Part shown: piece after piece, positions 23,005 through 33,935 of the stretch | How positions within the stretch are numbered: the stretch's first letter is position 1 | How the letters are laid out: each line of letters begins with the position of its first letter | DNA from: Acridotheres tristis | Lineage: Eukaryota > Chordata > Aves > Passeriformes > Sturnidae | NCBI GenBank assembly: GCA_037013685.1 | Contig: CM072919.1 | Location: 34,915,320 to 34,979,319 of the forward strand | DNA length: 64,000 bases | Reading direction: 5' to 3' | The notes under the pieces: generated by a model | Told to the model about the DNA's origin: nothing | The model's database searches: none | What the model saw: only the letters and a program-made list of their open reading frames with translations | Position numbers and translations under genes: made by a program

Positions 23005-26000
23005 ATGTAAGGGTAAAAGCAATGGGAAGAGATGGCAAGTAACAGGGGTAGATAAAGTATGAGCAAGAAATCATAAGCATAAGCAAGAGGGAAAGTGCAC
23101 GTTATGTTTACAGAAAACTGTGTCTGAGATGGAAAAGCACCCAAAGGGAAGAAAAGAATGAAAAGCGAGAAGTAAGAGTGGGAAGAGGAAAGTGCAAAAG
23201 AAAGTAACAGCACTCAAGAGAGGCAAAGCATGTGACAGAGGGACAAAGGACATGTCAGAAGCAGTGTGAGAGCGGCAAAGAAAGTAAATAAGGAAGACCA
23301 CGTAAGAGAGTGAATGTGAAAGGGAAAGCGTCTGAGATTGTGTTTCTCTTTACCCTCCTTCTACTCTGAGTGGGGAAATGGGAATATCAAAGGAGGAACA
23401 AAGTGATGGGGAAGGGAGAGGAGGAAAAAGATACAAGAGATTGAAAGGGGAAAGTGAGAGAAAGAAAGAGGTTGAGAAAGAAGGAGAGAGAGGGATAGCA
23501 TGAAAGAAAGTGAGGAAGCACAAGAGACAAAGTATGAGGAAGGAAAGGTACTAGCAGGAAAGAAAGGGATTGTGTAATAGAAGGCATGTCAGGGAGAGGA
23601 AGAGAGGAATAAGAAAAGTCAAGGGAAGGAAGAAGCACATGCAAATCTGGGAAACTACAAAGAGATGCATGTGACCGAAAAAAAGCACCTGAAAATGGGA
23701 AAGCTAAGAGAAAAGAAAGTAGACAACTTTGGGAAAGTATGGGAAAGAGAGGGAAAATATGCTAGGGGAAAGACTATACAGGTGAAAGGTAACAGAGACA
23801 TAGAGAGAAGAAATGAGGGAGGTAATGAGAATAAATAAAAATAAAAGGAAAATAAATCAAGCTGGAGAGAGAGAAGAGTGTGGGGGAGAATGGAAGAGAG
23901 TGGGTGAAGGGGGGAAGCAAGATAGATACGTGGATAGCAAGGGCTCAAGCAAGAAAGGGAGGAAAATCACAAAGCACAGGAAGCAAGAGCAAAAAGAAAA
24001 CCAAAAGCAGAAGATATGAAAATTGTGTAATAGGGAGAAAGTATGCAAGATGAAGAAAGAGACTGGGAATGCAATACTGAGAAAGAAAAGGCAAAAGAAT
24101 GAGAAGGAAACACAAGAGAAGAAACATACAAGAGAATCGAAGTACATGAGACACAAAAGCAAAGCATAAGAGAGTGCTGAAGCGTATGCAAGAAAGTGAC
24201 GATGTATCCAAGAGACACAGGGATAGTGGGGGGCATGCTGTGCAGTAAAGGAGGGATAATGAACCAAAGAGAGGGGAAGGCATGAGAAAGAGAGACTAAG
24301 AGTATAAATGAGGACAATAAAGAACATGTTTCAGAAATGGCAAAGTATGCAAGGGGTGGGAAAAAACATAAGACTGAGCAGCAGAGCAAAAGAGGGAGAG
24401 GGAAAGTGAAGCAGAACAAGAAAGAGAAATGCAAAAACAGGAAAGATGATGTGGGAGAAAAGTGTGTCCAAGACAGAAGACAAGCAAAGGGGAGAGGGTC
24501 AAGAGAAGGAAAGTGCATAGGGATAAACACACATACCACAATGACACAACATTCAGAAATGTTGTAACACTGAGAAACAGCATTCAGAAATTCAGGTAAC
24601 TTGAGAGAGAAGCGAACCATCTATGAGGTAAAGTGATGTAAAGAGAATGTGTGTCAGGGAGAGGTACAGCAGAAGAGAGGGAAAGGAAAGGAAGTAGTGC
24701 GCAAGGAAAGGTGAGCTAGATGGAATATGTGCTGGAAGAGAGGAGAAAAAACATGGAAGACAGAGAGAAAGTGAGAAACAATGAGAAAATAAACATGCTA
24801 GAGGGAGTGCTAATGAGTGTGCATGCATCAGGGAGATGAGGAAATGAAGACAGAGAAGAAAAGCACAGTCAAGAGGGAAAGCTTACCAGAGAGTGGGAAA
24901 ATACATCCCATAGAATGGCAAAACACATCCAAAAGAGCGGGAAAACATGTCTGAGACAAATGGAAGGCTCAGGAGAGACTAAGAGAGGGCGGAAGTGACC
25001 AATCAAGAATGAAATAGGGAACAGAGGACAAACAAGAAGGTATAAGCATGAGAGTGAGAGTGTGCACAAGAAAGCAGAAAGTTCTCAGTGACGGAGTGGA
25101 TTGTGCAAAGACAGGCAAAGACAGTTTGAGAAAGAGGTAAAAGAAGACGGGGACAGGGCAGCTGAATACAGAAAATCAAGAAAATCAAGTGGGTAGGAAG
25201 AGCATGGGATGGGGGAAAGGGAATGAGAAAGATGAAAGGGAAAGAGAGAAAAAAGGGAAACATGAGAGAGGGACAGCAACAGATAGTAAGGAATAGCATA
25301 AGAACAAGAAAGCACAAGTGTGAAGGTCCAAATAAAATAGGTAAACTGCAAAAGCAAGAACATGTAAGAGGAAGAGGAAAAACCTGTCAGAGAGAGAAGG
25401 AAAGCACATCTCAGAAAGAAGGGGAATTTGGAGACAAAAGAGAGAAAAATACACAGGGAAAGTAAGAGCATGAGAAAGAGAAGTCAATGGGATGACAACA
25501 GGGAGGAAAAGTGAGGAACACAAAAAAAATAGAGAAGAAACATACAAGAGCATGAACATTCACAAGAACATAACAGAAAAGCAAACTAAGAGAGAAGTAA
25601 GATGTGTGTGAGAAGCAATGCGTGTGAGAGAAAGTAGAGATGTTTAAGATTGTAGGAGAGGGGAGGGGTCTGTGAAAGAGAAGGCTGATCTGAAGTGCAT
25701 CTACAAGAAGGACACAGAGTTTCTTTGGGAAGGAGGCAACATGGCCAAGAGAGAGGCACAGGTTGAGAGGTAAGAAGGAAGCGACTGAAAAAACCCCACT
25801 GCTAGGAGGGAAAACAGGAAGGGAGAGAGAGAAGTGGACAGCAGAGAGGACTCCAGAGAAAGCCTAATTTGTGAGGAGGGGGAGGAGAGAAAACACATCT
25901 AAGACAAAGGAAATGCCCAAGAGACAGATGGACAGAGAAAGGAAGACACTGGAATACTGAGAGCAAGAAATTGCAAGCAGTGTAGGGAAAGCAAGAGCAA

Positions 26001-27165
26001 TGGAATGAAAGCATGAAAGAGAGGGAAAGTGCATGCAAGAATATGTCAAAGAGGTGGGAAAGCACATGGGGAATGGAGAAAGTGTAAGAGGCAAAGCAGG
26101 GAGAATGTAAAAAGCCAAGCATGGGAAAAAACTTCATGCAAGAAGTGAAGAAAGTGAGAAGTAAAACATGTCTGGAAGACAAGAAAAGCTACAGGGCAGG
26201 GACACAAACGAAAAAGGAAAAGCCCATCTCAGGGAGGTGGAAAGATAGGAGACAGAGCAGAAGAGATGAAGAAAGAGAAGAACAGAGGCCAAAGAGAGAT
26301 AGATTGATGGGGAAGAGGAAGGCAAAAAGAGATGCAGAGTGAGATGGAAAGTTATGGAGGGAGAGGAATGGTTGGGGGGTGTGTGATTGAGAAGGAGGGA
26401 TAGTGAGCAGAAGAGATAAGTACAATGAGGCAGAGAGTGGGACAGTAAGTGACACAAGGGCGATAGTGAGAGACAGAAAGCTGTAGTGAGACAAAGTGCA
26501 AGGAGAGAAAAACAGAAAGATGGAAATGCATGAGAGAGAAGAACGTTAGATCCATAGCAAGAGAGACTAGGAGAGTAAAATGCCTAAATCGACACATTGA
26601 GTGCAAAGCACGAAAGACAAAGCAGCAAAATGTATGTGAGGGAGACAGAGTGGCAAAGCACGCACACAAGAGACAAAGTGCACATGCACAAGAGATAAAG
26701 CATGAGCACAAAACACTGAGGAGAGATAGGCAGAAAGAAAGAGAGAAAAAATGAGAAAGGCAAAGCACATGACATAAGAGACAAAGCACAAATAGGGAAC
26801 AACAGAGCATGTGACAGGTAAAGCCCACATTAAAGTATGTGAGAGAGAGGCAACACCACTTGTAAAGAAGACAACGGGAAGACAGGAATGAAAGATACAT
26901 AAGAGGGAAAATGTACAAGGGACAGAAAATGCCCGCAGGAAGAAACGCACAAGTGGAGGAAAGTACACACAAGGGTAAAAGGTCAAAGCACAAGAACAAA
27001 ACGACAGAATAAGAAAGGGAAGTTCGGAGTTACAAGAAGAAAAAGGCACATGAGAGTGGCATAGCACACTATTGAGGCGAAAGGCAGGAAAGGCAAAACA
27101 TGCAGGAGAAAGCAAGCATCAGTTCGCAGGGAAAGCATGAGAGGGAACATTAATGCAAAAAGCAT
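22894..27165 (+). repeat. purine-rich degenerate tandem array, part 2
   Basis: A 4.3 kb continuation of the same ~20-23 bp family. A good example is at about 26650-26710, where caaagcacgcacacaagaga is followed by a 22-base variant and then a shorter one. The purine strand is again +. Minus-strand open frames up to 217 codons are artefacts. A brief non-array patch lies near 23335-23365. Confidence 0.85.
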
Positions 27166-28035
27166 ATTAAATCATTTAGGTTGGAAAAGACATATAAGAC
27201 CTTTGAGTGCAACAATGAACTCAGTACTGTTAAGTACACTTCTAAATCATGTCCCAAAGTGCCACATTTGCACATCTAAATGCCTCTAGTGACTCAGCTA
27301 CTTCCCTGGGCAGCCTGTTCCAATGCTTGACAATCATTTCAGTGAAGAAACTTTTTCTTAACATCCAATCTAAACTTCCCCTGTCAGAGATCACTTCCTT
27401 TTGTCCTATGACTTGCTATTTGGGAGTAGAGACTGACCCTCACCTTGTAACAACTTCCTTTCTGGTAATTATAGACAGCCTCCTTCTCTCCAGACTACAT
27501 AATCCCATCCTCTAAACTGTGCCTCTCAGGACTTGTGCTCCAGACCTTTCACCAACTCCACTGCCTTCTCTAGACATGCTCCAGTACCTCAATGTCCTTC
27601 CTATAGTAAGGGGCCCAGAACTGGACACAAGACTCAAGGTGTGGCCTCACCAGTGCCAAGTACAGGGGGACAATCACTGCCCTGGTCCTGCTGGCCACTC
27701 TACTACTGATACAAGCTAGGGTGCCATTGGCCTTTGTGACCACCTGGACACTCAATGGTTTATGTTCAGCTGCTGCCAACCAGCACTCCCAGGTCCTCTT
27801 CCAGGAGCCATTCTGTCCTCAGCCTGTAGGTTGTTGTGACCCAGGGGCAGGATCTGGCACTTGGCCTTATTGAGTATCATACCACTGGCCTTGGCCCATT
27901 GATCCAGCCTGTCCAGATCCTCCTCCAGGGCCTTCCAGTCCTCCAGCAGATCAACACTTTTATCTAACTCGGTGTCATCTGCAAATTGACAGAGGGTGAC
28001 CTGATCCCTTTGTACAGATCACTGATGAAGATACA
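27166..28035 (-). mobile_element. CR1 LINE, 5'-truncated, sense on minus
   Basis: The 3' end is at about 27166 (aaatcatttaggttggaaaag). Homology runs to about 28035, covering the 3' UTR (gggcagcctgttccaatgc) and the end of ORF2, including the [19 protein letters not shown] remnant (27570-27779) and the FADDT-like tgtcatctgcaaa region near 27977. It splits the purine array. In contrast to the CR1 at 18119, no long flanking repeat is seen. Confidence 0.9.
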
Positions 28036-29935
28036 GATGAGGGACAGGCAAAACAAAGCACATAAGAAAAAGGCAAAGCCTGTCAGAGAGAGGGAAATAT
28101 GGGTGCAGAAAGAAAGAGAGAAGCCTCACAGTGAGAGAGGGAAGAGATGTGGGAAAGGAAAAACAGACAAGAGGAACAAGTGGAGATAATGCCAAAGGAG
28201 ACAGAGGAGGGGAAGCCACTCTGTTTTGGGAAGGACTCAAGAAAGCTTGAAAGACAGATAGGAAATCCTCAAGAGAGAGGAAATGCAAATCTAAGAGGGA
28301 GGAAAAGCAGGTTCAACACAAGCCAAAAACAAAGTATGGCTGGGGGAAGCTCTACAGATTTAGAAGAAAAACTGTAGAGATGGAAAGGACAGAGAACGAT
28401 TGGAAAGAAGAAAGCACAAGTGAGACAGTGCAGGCTTAGGAGAGGCAGAGTGCACGCAAGAAAGTATGCCTGTCAAGAGACTGGAAAGCATACAAAGGAG
28501 AAAGTAGAAGACAAAGAGACAAAGAGAACGAGGGAGGGAAAAGAGGAAAAGGCATGTGAAAGAAGAAGGGTGGGGGGGAAGATGAGGACCCAGGTAGAAG
28601 AGTTAACCATGGGACAGAGAAGAAGAGCGGAAGCAATTTGCATTTGGAAGTATTTGAGTGTATGTGAGAGCTGGAAAATCTGTGAGACATGAGAAAGCAT
28701 GCAAAAAGGAGAAAAGCTACAAAAGGAAAAGGAAAACACAAAAAGAAAAAACAAGAGACGTAAGGATGTACAAGACAAAGACACAGGAGACTGAACATGC
28801 ACAGGAAAGCAAGAGAAAAACAAAGCACATTCAAATGAGAGAGAGAGAGCATTTGCATGCTTGCAAGAGGAAGAAGGTGCATTAGCAGTGAGAGTTGCAT
28901 GCATGAGAGGGGGAAGCATACAAGAAAAGAGGGGAACACACAAAAGAGAAGTGTGCCAGCCAAGTGAAGAGCTTAAAGGTGAGGGAAGTGAGAGAGAGGG
29001 AGAAAGCTATGTGAGAGAAGGGGGGAAGTGTGTGAGAGAAGATGTAGAGCACATAAAGCAGAAAGAACACGTGAGAAGGAGCAAGCATGATTGGGAGATG
29101 GAAAAAGTGAGCATGAGAGAAGGGGAAGAGCTACAATGGGGAGTCAGGGAGCCATGAAATGTGAGTGAGGAAGTAAGCTCATGCAGAAGCACAAAACAGG
29201 GATAGGCATGCTTGCAAGGGGTCAGAACCATCAGAGTGACAGAAGTGCACTGCGGAAGAGAGCATGAGAATGAGGAAGCCCATGAGAGAGACGAAAGCAT
29301 AACCAGGACAGGAAGCACATGCAGGAAGCACACACATGTGGCAAGTGGAAAAAGTCTGCACATGAAAGAGGCAGGAAACCCAAACATGAGGGGTGATGAA
29401 AGCACAGCCATGAAAGAGAGGCAAAGTGCACAAGAAGGGCAAGTCAGACAGGGTAGGAAAGGAAGAGGGAGGAATAATTGAGGGGGGGCAGGTGTAGCAC
29501 CAGACAGAGAAAAGGAGAGAGACTGACACAGTGAAAAAGGAGCACAAACAGAGGTGTTAAACCACATCCAGGTGCCTCAGTTTGACTGGGATACCTCATA
29601 TGCATAAATAAATATTTACTCTCGTAATGCTATGCTTTTGGTCTTGGTCTCTCTGCTCAGTCTGCATGAAGCAGTCTTGCCTTGATGCAAATATGAGAGG
29701 GAGAGAGGTGATGCACATGCAAGTGAGAAAACGTATCAGAAACAAGTAAAAAGTGTGTCCAAGAGAGAAGGGAAGCTTGGGACGGGGTGCTGTGGCGGTG
29801 GCAAGAGGATAACAAGAGAGGGATAGGGAAAATACCAAACAAGCTAAAGAAAGGGATACAGAGGAATGAGAGAAGAGACCACAAGCAAGATACTATGAAG
29901 TGAGTCAGAGACAGCAGGAAGGCACACAGGAAAAT
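28036..29935 (+). repeat. purine-rich degenerate tandem array, part 3
   Basis: The last 1.9 kb of the array, with the same gagaggaaa/gcatgc alternation, interrupted by an LTR-like remnant at 29553-29690 and fading out by about 29935. Minus-strand open frames (28436-28963, 29007-29567) are composition artefacts. Confidence 0.83.
29553..29690 (+). mobile_element. LTR-like remnant near the array's right end
   Basis: Non-array sequence with a polyadenylation signal (gcataaataaatattt), then gcttttggtcttggtctctc, resembling the R-U5 end of an avian retroviral LTR and the remnant at 13395-13575. The ends cannot be fixed, and the purine array resumes after it. Confidence 0.4.
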
Positions 29936-32929
29936 GAAATTTCATAACAGCACCAAGCTTCACAGTCCTTCATCTACTATCAGCTAGGTTGACTAATCAA
30001 AATTTCCTTACATGGCAGTGAAGAAAAACCTAGTCCCTTTCATATAAATTTACTGAAATTCCACTTATTGCAGAATGATGTGTTTTTTGAAAATAATACA
30101 CTGTACAACCACCTATTATCCTGCAACTTTGAGGAAAGTTAGCTCTCCTCTGTTATGTTCCAGTAACATAGTTCAGTAACAACAGAAAGGACTGCCATAA
30201 GTTTATTTACAGACACAAAACTTAACTAACCTTTCATTATTATCTTTTCAGCTTTTCAAGTCCTTTTAGATTCCTGCTAACAGTTTCTGACTAGACTGTC
30301 ATTATTCTCTGAGGATACTCTGCATGCTTACCATTGGAACACAAAATTTCCCCTAGGTTACTCATGTCCAACATGGTTAATACCAATTGCCTTAATATAT
30401 TCAATAAGCTTTGCATGTATTAACATTTAATGAACTTTTTTGTGTAAGCAACATTGGGAACTCTAGCCAAACAGGATGGCAGAAAAATACTGTCTCACAA
30501 CACAGAGGTTCCAAACAAAAATAAAGAACAAATACTGCACCCTTTTGTACAGCCAAGTGGTATCGTATACTTGCACCATAGGTAGTTGCAGGTCTAAAGA
30601 TGCAATGAGAACTGTCAACTCAGCTATGTGCTCTTGAGCAAAAGTCACATGGAAACCAGAAGAACAAGAGGAAGAAGACAATGTAACCATGACAACCTCA
30701 AATCAGAGCTTGGGCAGAAATAAAAAAGATTTTCAGAACCCTTTCAATGCAGTATTACCCACAAAGAAAAAGTGATAGACCATTTAAATTAAAAAGTATA
30801 GCTGATGTTACCTAAGACTGCAGTTCTGTCAATGAGAACAAATCTCACAGCAATTGCAATATATAGCATCAGTAAGACCATTTAAAAGCCAAGTGGGTTA
30901 GTTTCAATGATGTGGGCAGTAGCTAGCACACTGGAGGACAAGTTCTCAATTAGGGTCATCAGTCATTATTAGAAAGCAAACCTCATGTTGGATATGCTAA
31001 CTCTACCGACAATTAGATCATAATTTTAAGTTCCAAATCCATTCAGGTGCTTACTCTTATCTACAGAAAGCAAAAATAACCTAACCGACCCCAAATCTGT
31101 GTATTTATAAATTCTGTGCACACAACTTTCCTTAATATTTACTTAGAAAGTGCTTCAGCTCCTAAAACTGATCCACGGAGCAAAAGGATGATATTTGTTT
31201 TGCAAATGGCTCTGAAGCAACTTATTTGTTTATAACAGAGGCAACCCTACTTTGCTGGATCACTTTCCAATTAGAAAATACTTTTCAATACTGAGAGTCG
31301 TGGCTGCCTGGAGGAAGACTCATAGGAAAAGTCAGTGTCTTTACAACATGAAAAAAGAATGAATGAAGACGTATCCATCACAGAGCAGTAACAAAGTCCA
31401 AGAGAAGTCTTCAGCCATCTCTACAATGACAGCATCTCAGGACAAACCTAAGTGAGCAGAATACTCTTCCAGCTTGTGGCAATAAAACCCCAGCCCAGTT
31501 TTAGTCAATCACTTCCAGATTTCCATGCATATTAACAAATAAGTAGATTATCTCTGTGTTTCTTTTTCTTTATTTAGAGAATGAGACTGCTGGCAGCACA
31601 ACAGATAACAAGTATTTTAGAGAATGTAGCAGCATGTACTCTTAGAGGCCGACATTTTTTCAGCTTTAGTTAACTTAAGTAACTAGTAAATAAAGAAATA
31701 AAAACTACTTGCATAAAATATTGAAGGGTTCGGTGAAAAATTTTTGGATTGTCCTTCGTCTATAAGGAGGGCTCTAGTTTCTACCTTGGACTCAAAAAAA
31801 TGTATACTGAAACACTCACTGCATGTCCAGCTTACGTCAGAAAGAAAAATGATTAATGCATTAATATGGGTAGTGAACAGGGGACTCAATCAATCAAACA
31901 CCGTTAGGCTGAAGATGGAAAATCTAACACGAACTACTGAAATTCCTCAGCTAGCATACCTTCCTAATTCTGTTTAGATCAGCATTATAAAAGAATTCAG
32001 AGCAAAATTTAAGTTTGCAGTGCCAAAGTTCTACATTAACAAAGTCAAGGCCTAACATTCAAGTTATGCAACTATCAACACCCTCCTGTTGGGCACGCAT
32101 CCATCATGTGAAAGCCCTTTGCTAATATGAAAGCACTGTTACAACTTCTGATATCTGAGGAACAAAAACTAATAGGCATGCAGGCTTCCAGTGCTAGGAA
32201 ATGCCCACTAGTTCACCCTGACATCTAACTAACTAAACCAACTAAAACACAGATTTCAACGTGCTGGTAATCTGAAAACTATCACAATGCCTCACTGAAG
32301 AGTGGTAATTACACAACACTGTGAACATCATCCACATGACAATTTTGTTTGGGTAGGAGCTTGGAAACTGAATCCATCTGGAGTGTACTGCACAGCGAGG
32401 TCATATAATATAGGTCAAATTATCCAGCAACATGGGCTCTCTTCCAGTTGTAAGGACCCAAAAACCCAAAGCTCTAATCTAGATCAGAGCAATAGTGTGG
32501 TCACTGTAAAAGCTACCTTTTACAGGAACCAGGTGTTCACAGGAATTCATGCAAGTCACATATAGAACACTTGGTTAAGTTCAGGCATCAGTTTAATCAG
32601 TGCTCCCTATCTCAAAAATAGTTTCAAGAGTTATTGCACAGTTTCCATGGAGACTGAACCTAAAGAGTTCTTTCTATTCCTGTCTGTGAAAATCCCTTCA
32701 CATTTATGCTGCCAAGTTTCTCAGAAGAGTCTGAAGGATTAAAAGTGGCAGTAATATCCATGTTAGTGTCTATCACATGCCACTTAATTATTTTAGAAAC
32801 ACATTTACCTTTCCATATGAGGAGAATATCTTACAGTTTCAGGAGTTTGTTCAGATGAAAGCAAATTATTTAACTACTTCCAACTACATTTCTACAGCAG
32901 ACATACTATCTGAAAACCTCCTTATCTTC
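29936..32929. other. last PIGG intron, unique AT-rich segment
   Basis: Ordinary AT-rich intron. No gene, RNA gene or repeat is recognised. Confidence 0.5.
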
Positions 32930-33935
32930 TATTCCACCTTATCATACCAGCATGATACATGAGCTACATGTTTCTAGTGCACTTTCATCTCACAAGCAGG
33001 CTCTTAATGTCTCTCATCACATCTCCACAGGCAAACTGATGCAGTCCAGGCCAGGAAAAGTGGACATTCAGGTGAACTGAAAAACTACTGACATGCTGCA
33101 GAAATTCCATCTGAAGGCCAGTCACCAGTGATCAACCACAGGATGTCACACAGTACTGCTTAATGTCTTCACTAAAGAGCTAGGAGATGGGGCAGCACTC
33201 CCTCAGCAAGTCTGTACACATCACAGAACTGGGAGGAATAGTCTGTGCAGGAGCTGGGTCTGCAGATGGGTCTGCAACTACTCAGGGGCATCTTGGCAGA
33301 TGGAGAAATGGACTGACAAGAAACCCAAGATGTTTAACAAAGGGAGACACCAAATTCTGCACCATGCACCAGAACAGGCTTGGGGCTGACCATCTGGAAA
33401 GCAGCTAGGTAGAGAAGGACATATGTCATTCCTGCTGGACAACAAGTTGAACATGAGCAAACAATGCTCCCATGAACCAAACCAGGGCTGCAGGGCAAAA
33501 ATGGAGCCAGGAGGATGAAGAAGACAATCTTCCCTCTCTATTGAGCAATTGTGAGATCACACCTAGGGTTCTGGATCCAGTTCTGGGGTTCCCCAGTACA
33601 AGGCAGGCATGAGTATACAGGAGCAAATGCAATGAAAGCTCACAGAGAAGTCTCAGGGATGAGCATCTGACAAAGTGAGAGGCTGAGAAAGCTGGGACTG
33701 TTTAACCTTGAGCAGAGAAAGTTTTACAGGGATCTCACCAATGTTCATGAATGTTCTGCTCATGGGCAGAAGTAAAGAAAATGTACTCAGACTCTCCTCA
33801 CTGGTGCTCAGCGAAAGGATGAATGATATACAATAAATTTCCCTTAAACACCAGTGAACTGTTTAACTCCAACTGCTGCCATATGCTGGAACAGGTTGCT
33901 CAAGAAGACACTGGAGTATCTCTCCTTGCTCTGAC
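32930..33935 (+). mobile_element. CR1 LINE fragment, sense on +
   Basis: An old CR1 3' part. It runs from the reverse transcriptase region (gagctacatgtttctagtgc, gtggacattcaggtg), through ctgcttaatgtcttcactaa, gtctgtacacatcac and ctggacaacaagttgaacatg, to gctggaacaggttgctcaag. All frames are broken. It resembles the copy at 44785-45948 over its first 400 bp. Confidence 0.85.

Noticed and set aside
22914..29567. Similar minus-strand open frames in array parts 2 and 3 (for example 23967-24620, 26352-26999)
   Set aside because: Same composition artefact. Apparent membrane segments are simply translated CTTTCC/CTCTC repeats.
12226..29935. CRISPR-like array, because of short regular repeats
   Set aside because: Units are degenerate with no conserved repeat/unique spacer alternation, and the context is a vertebrate intron.
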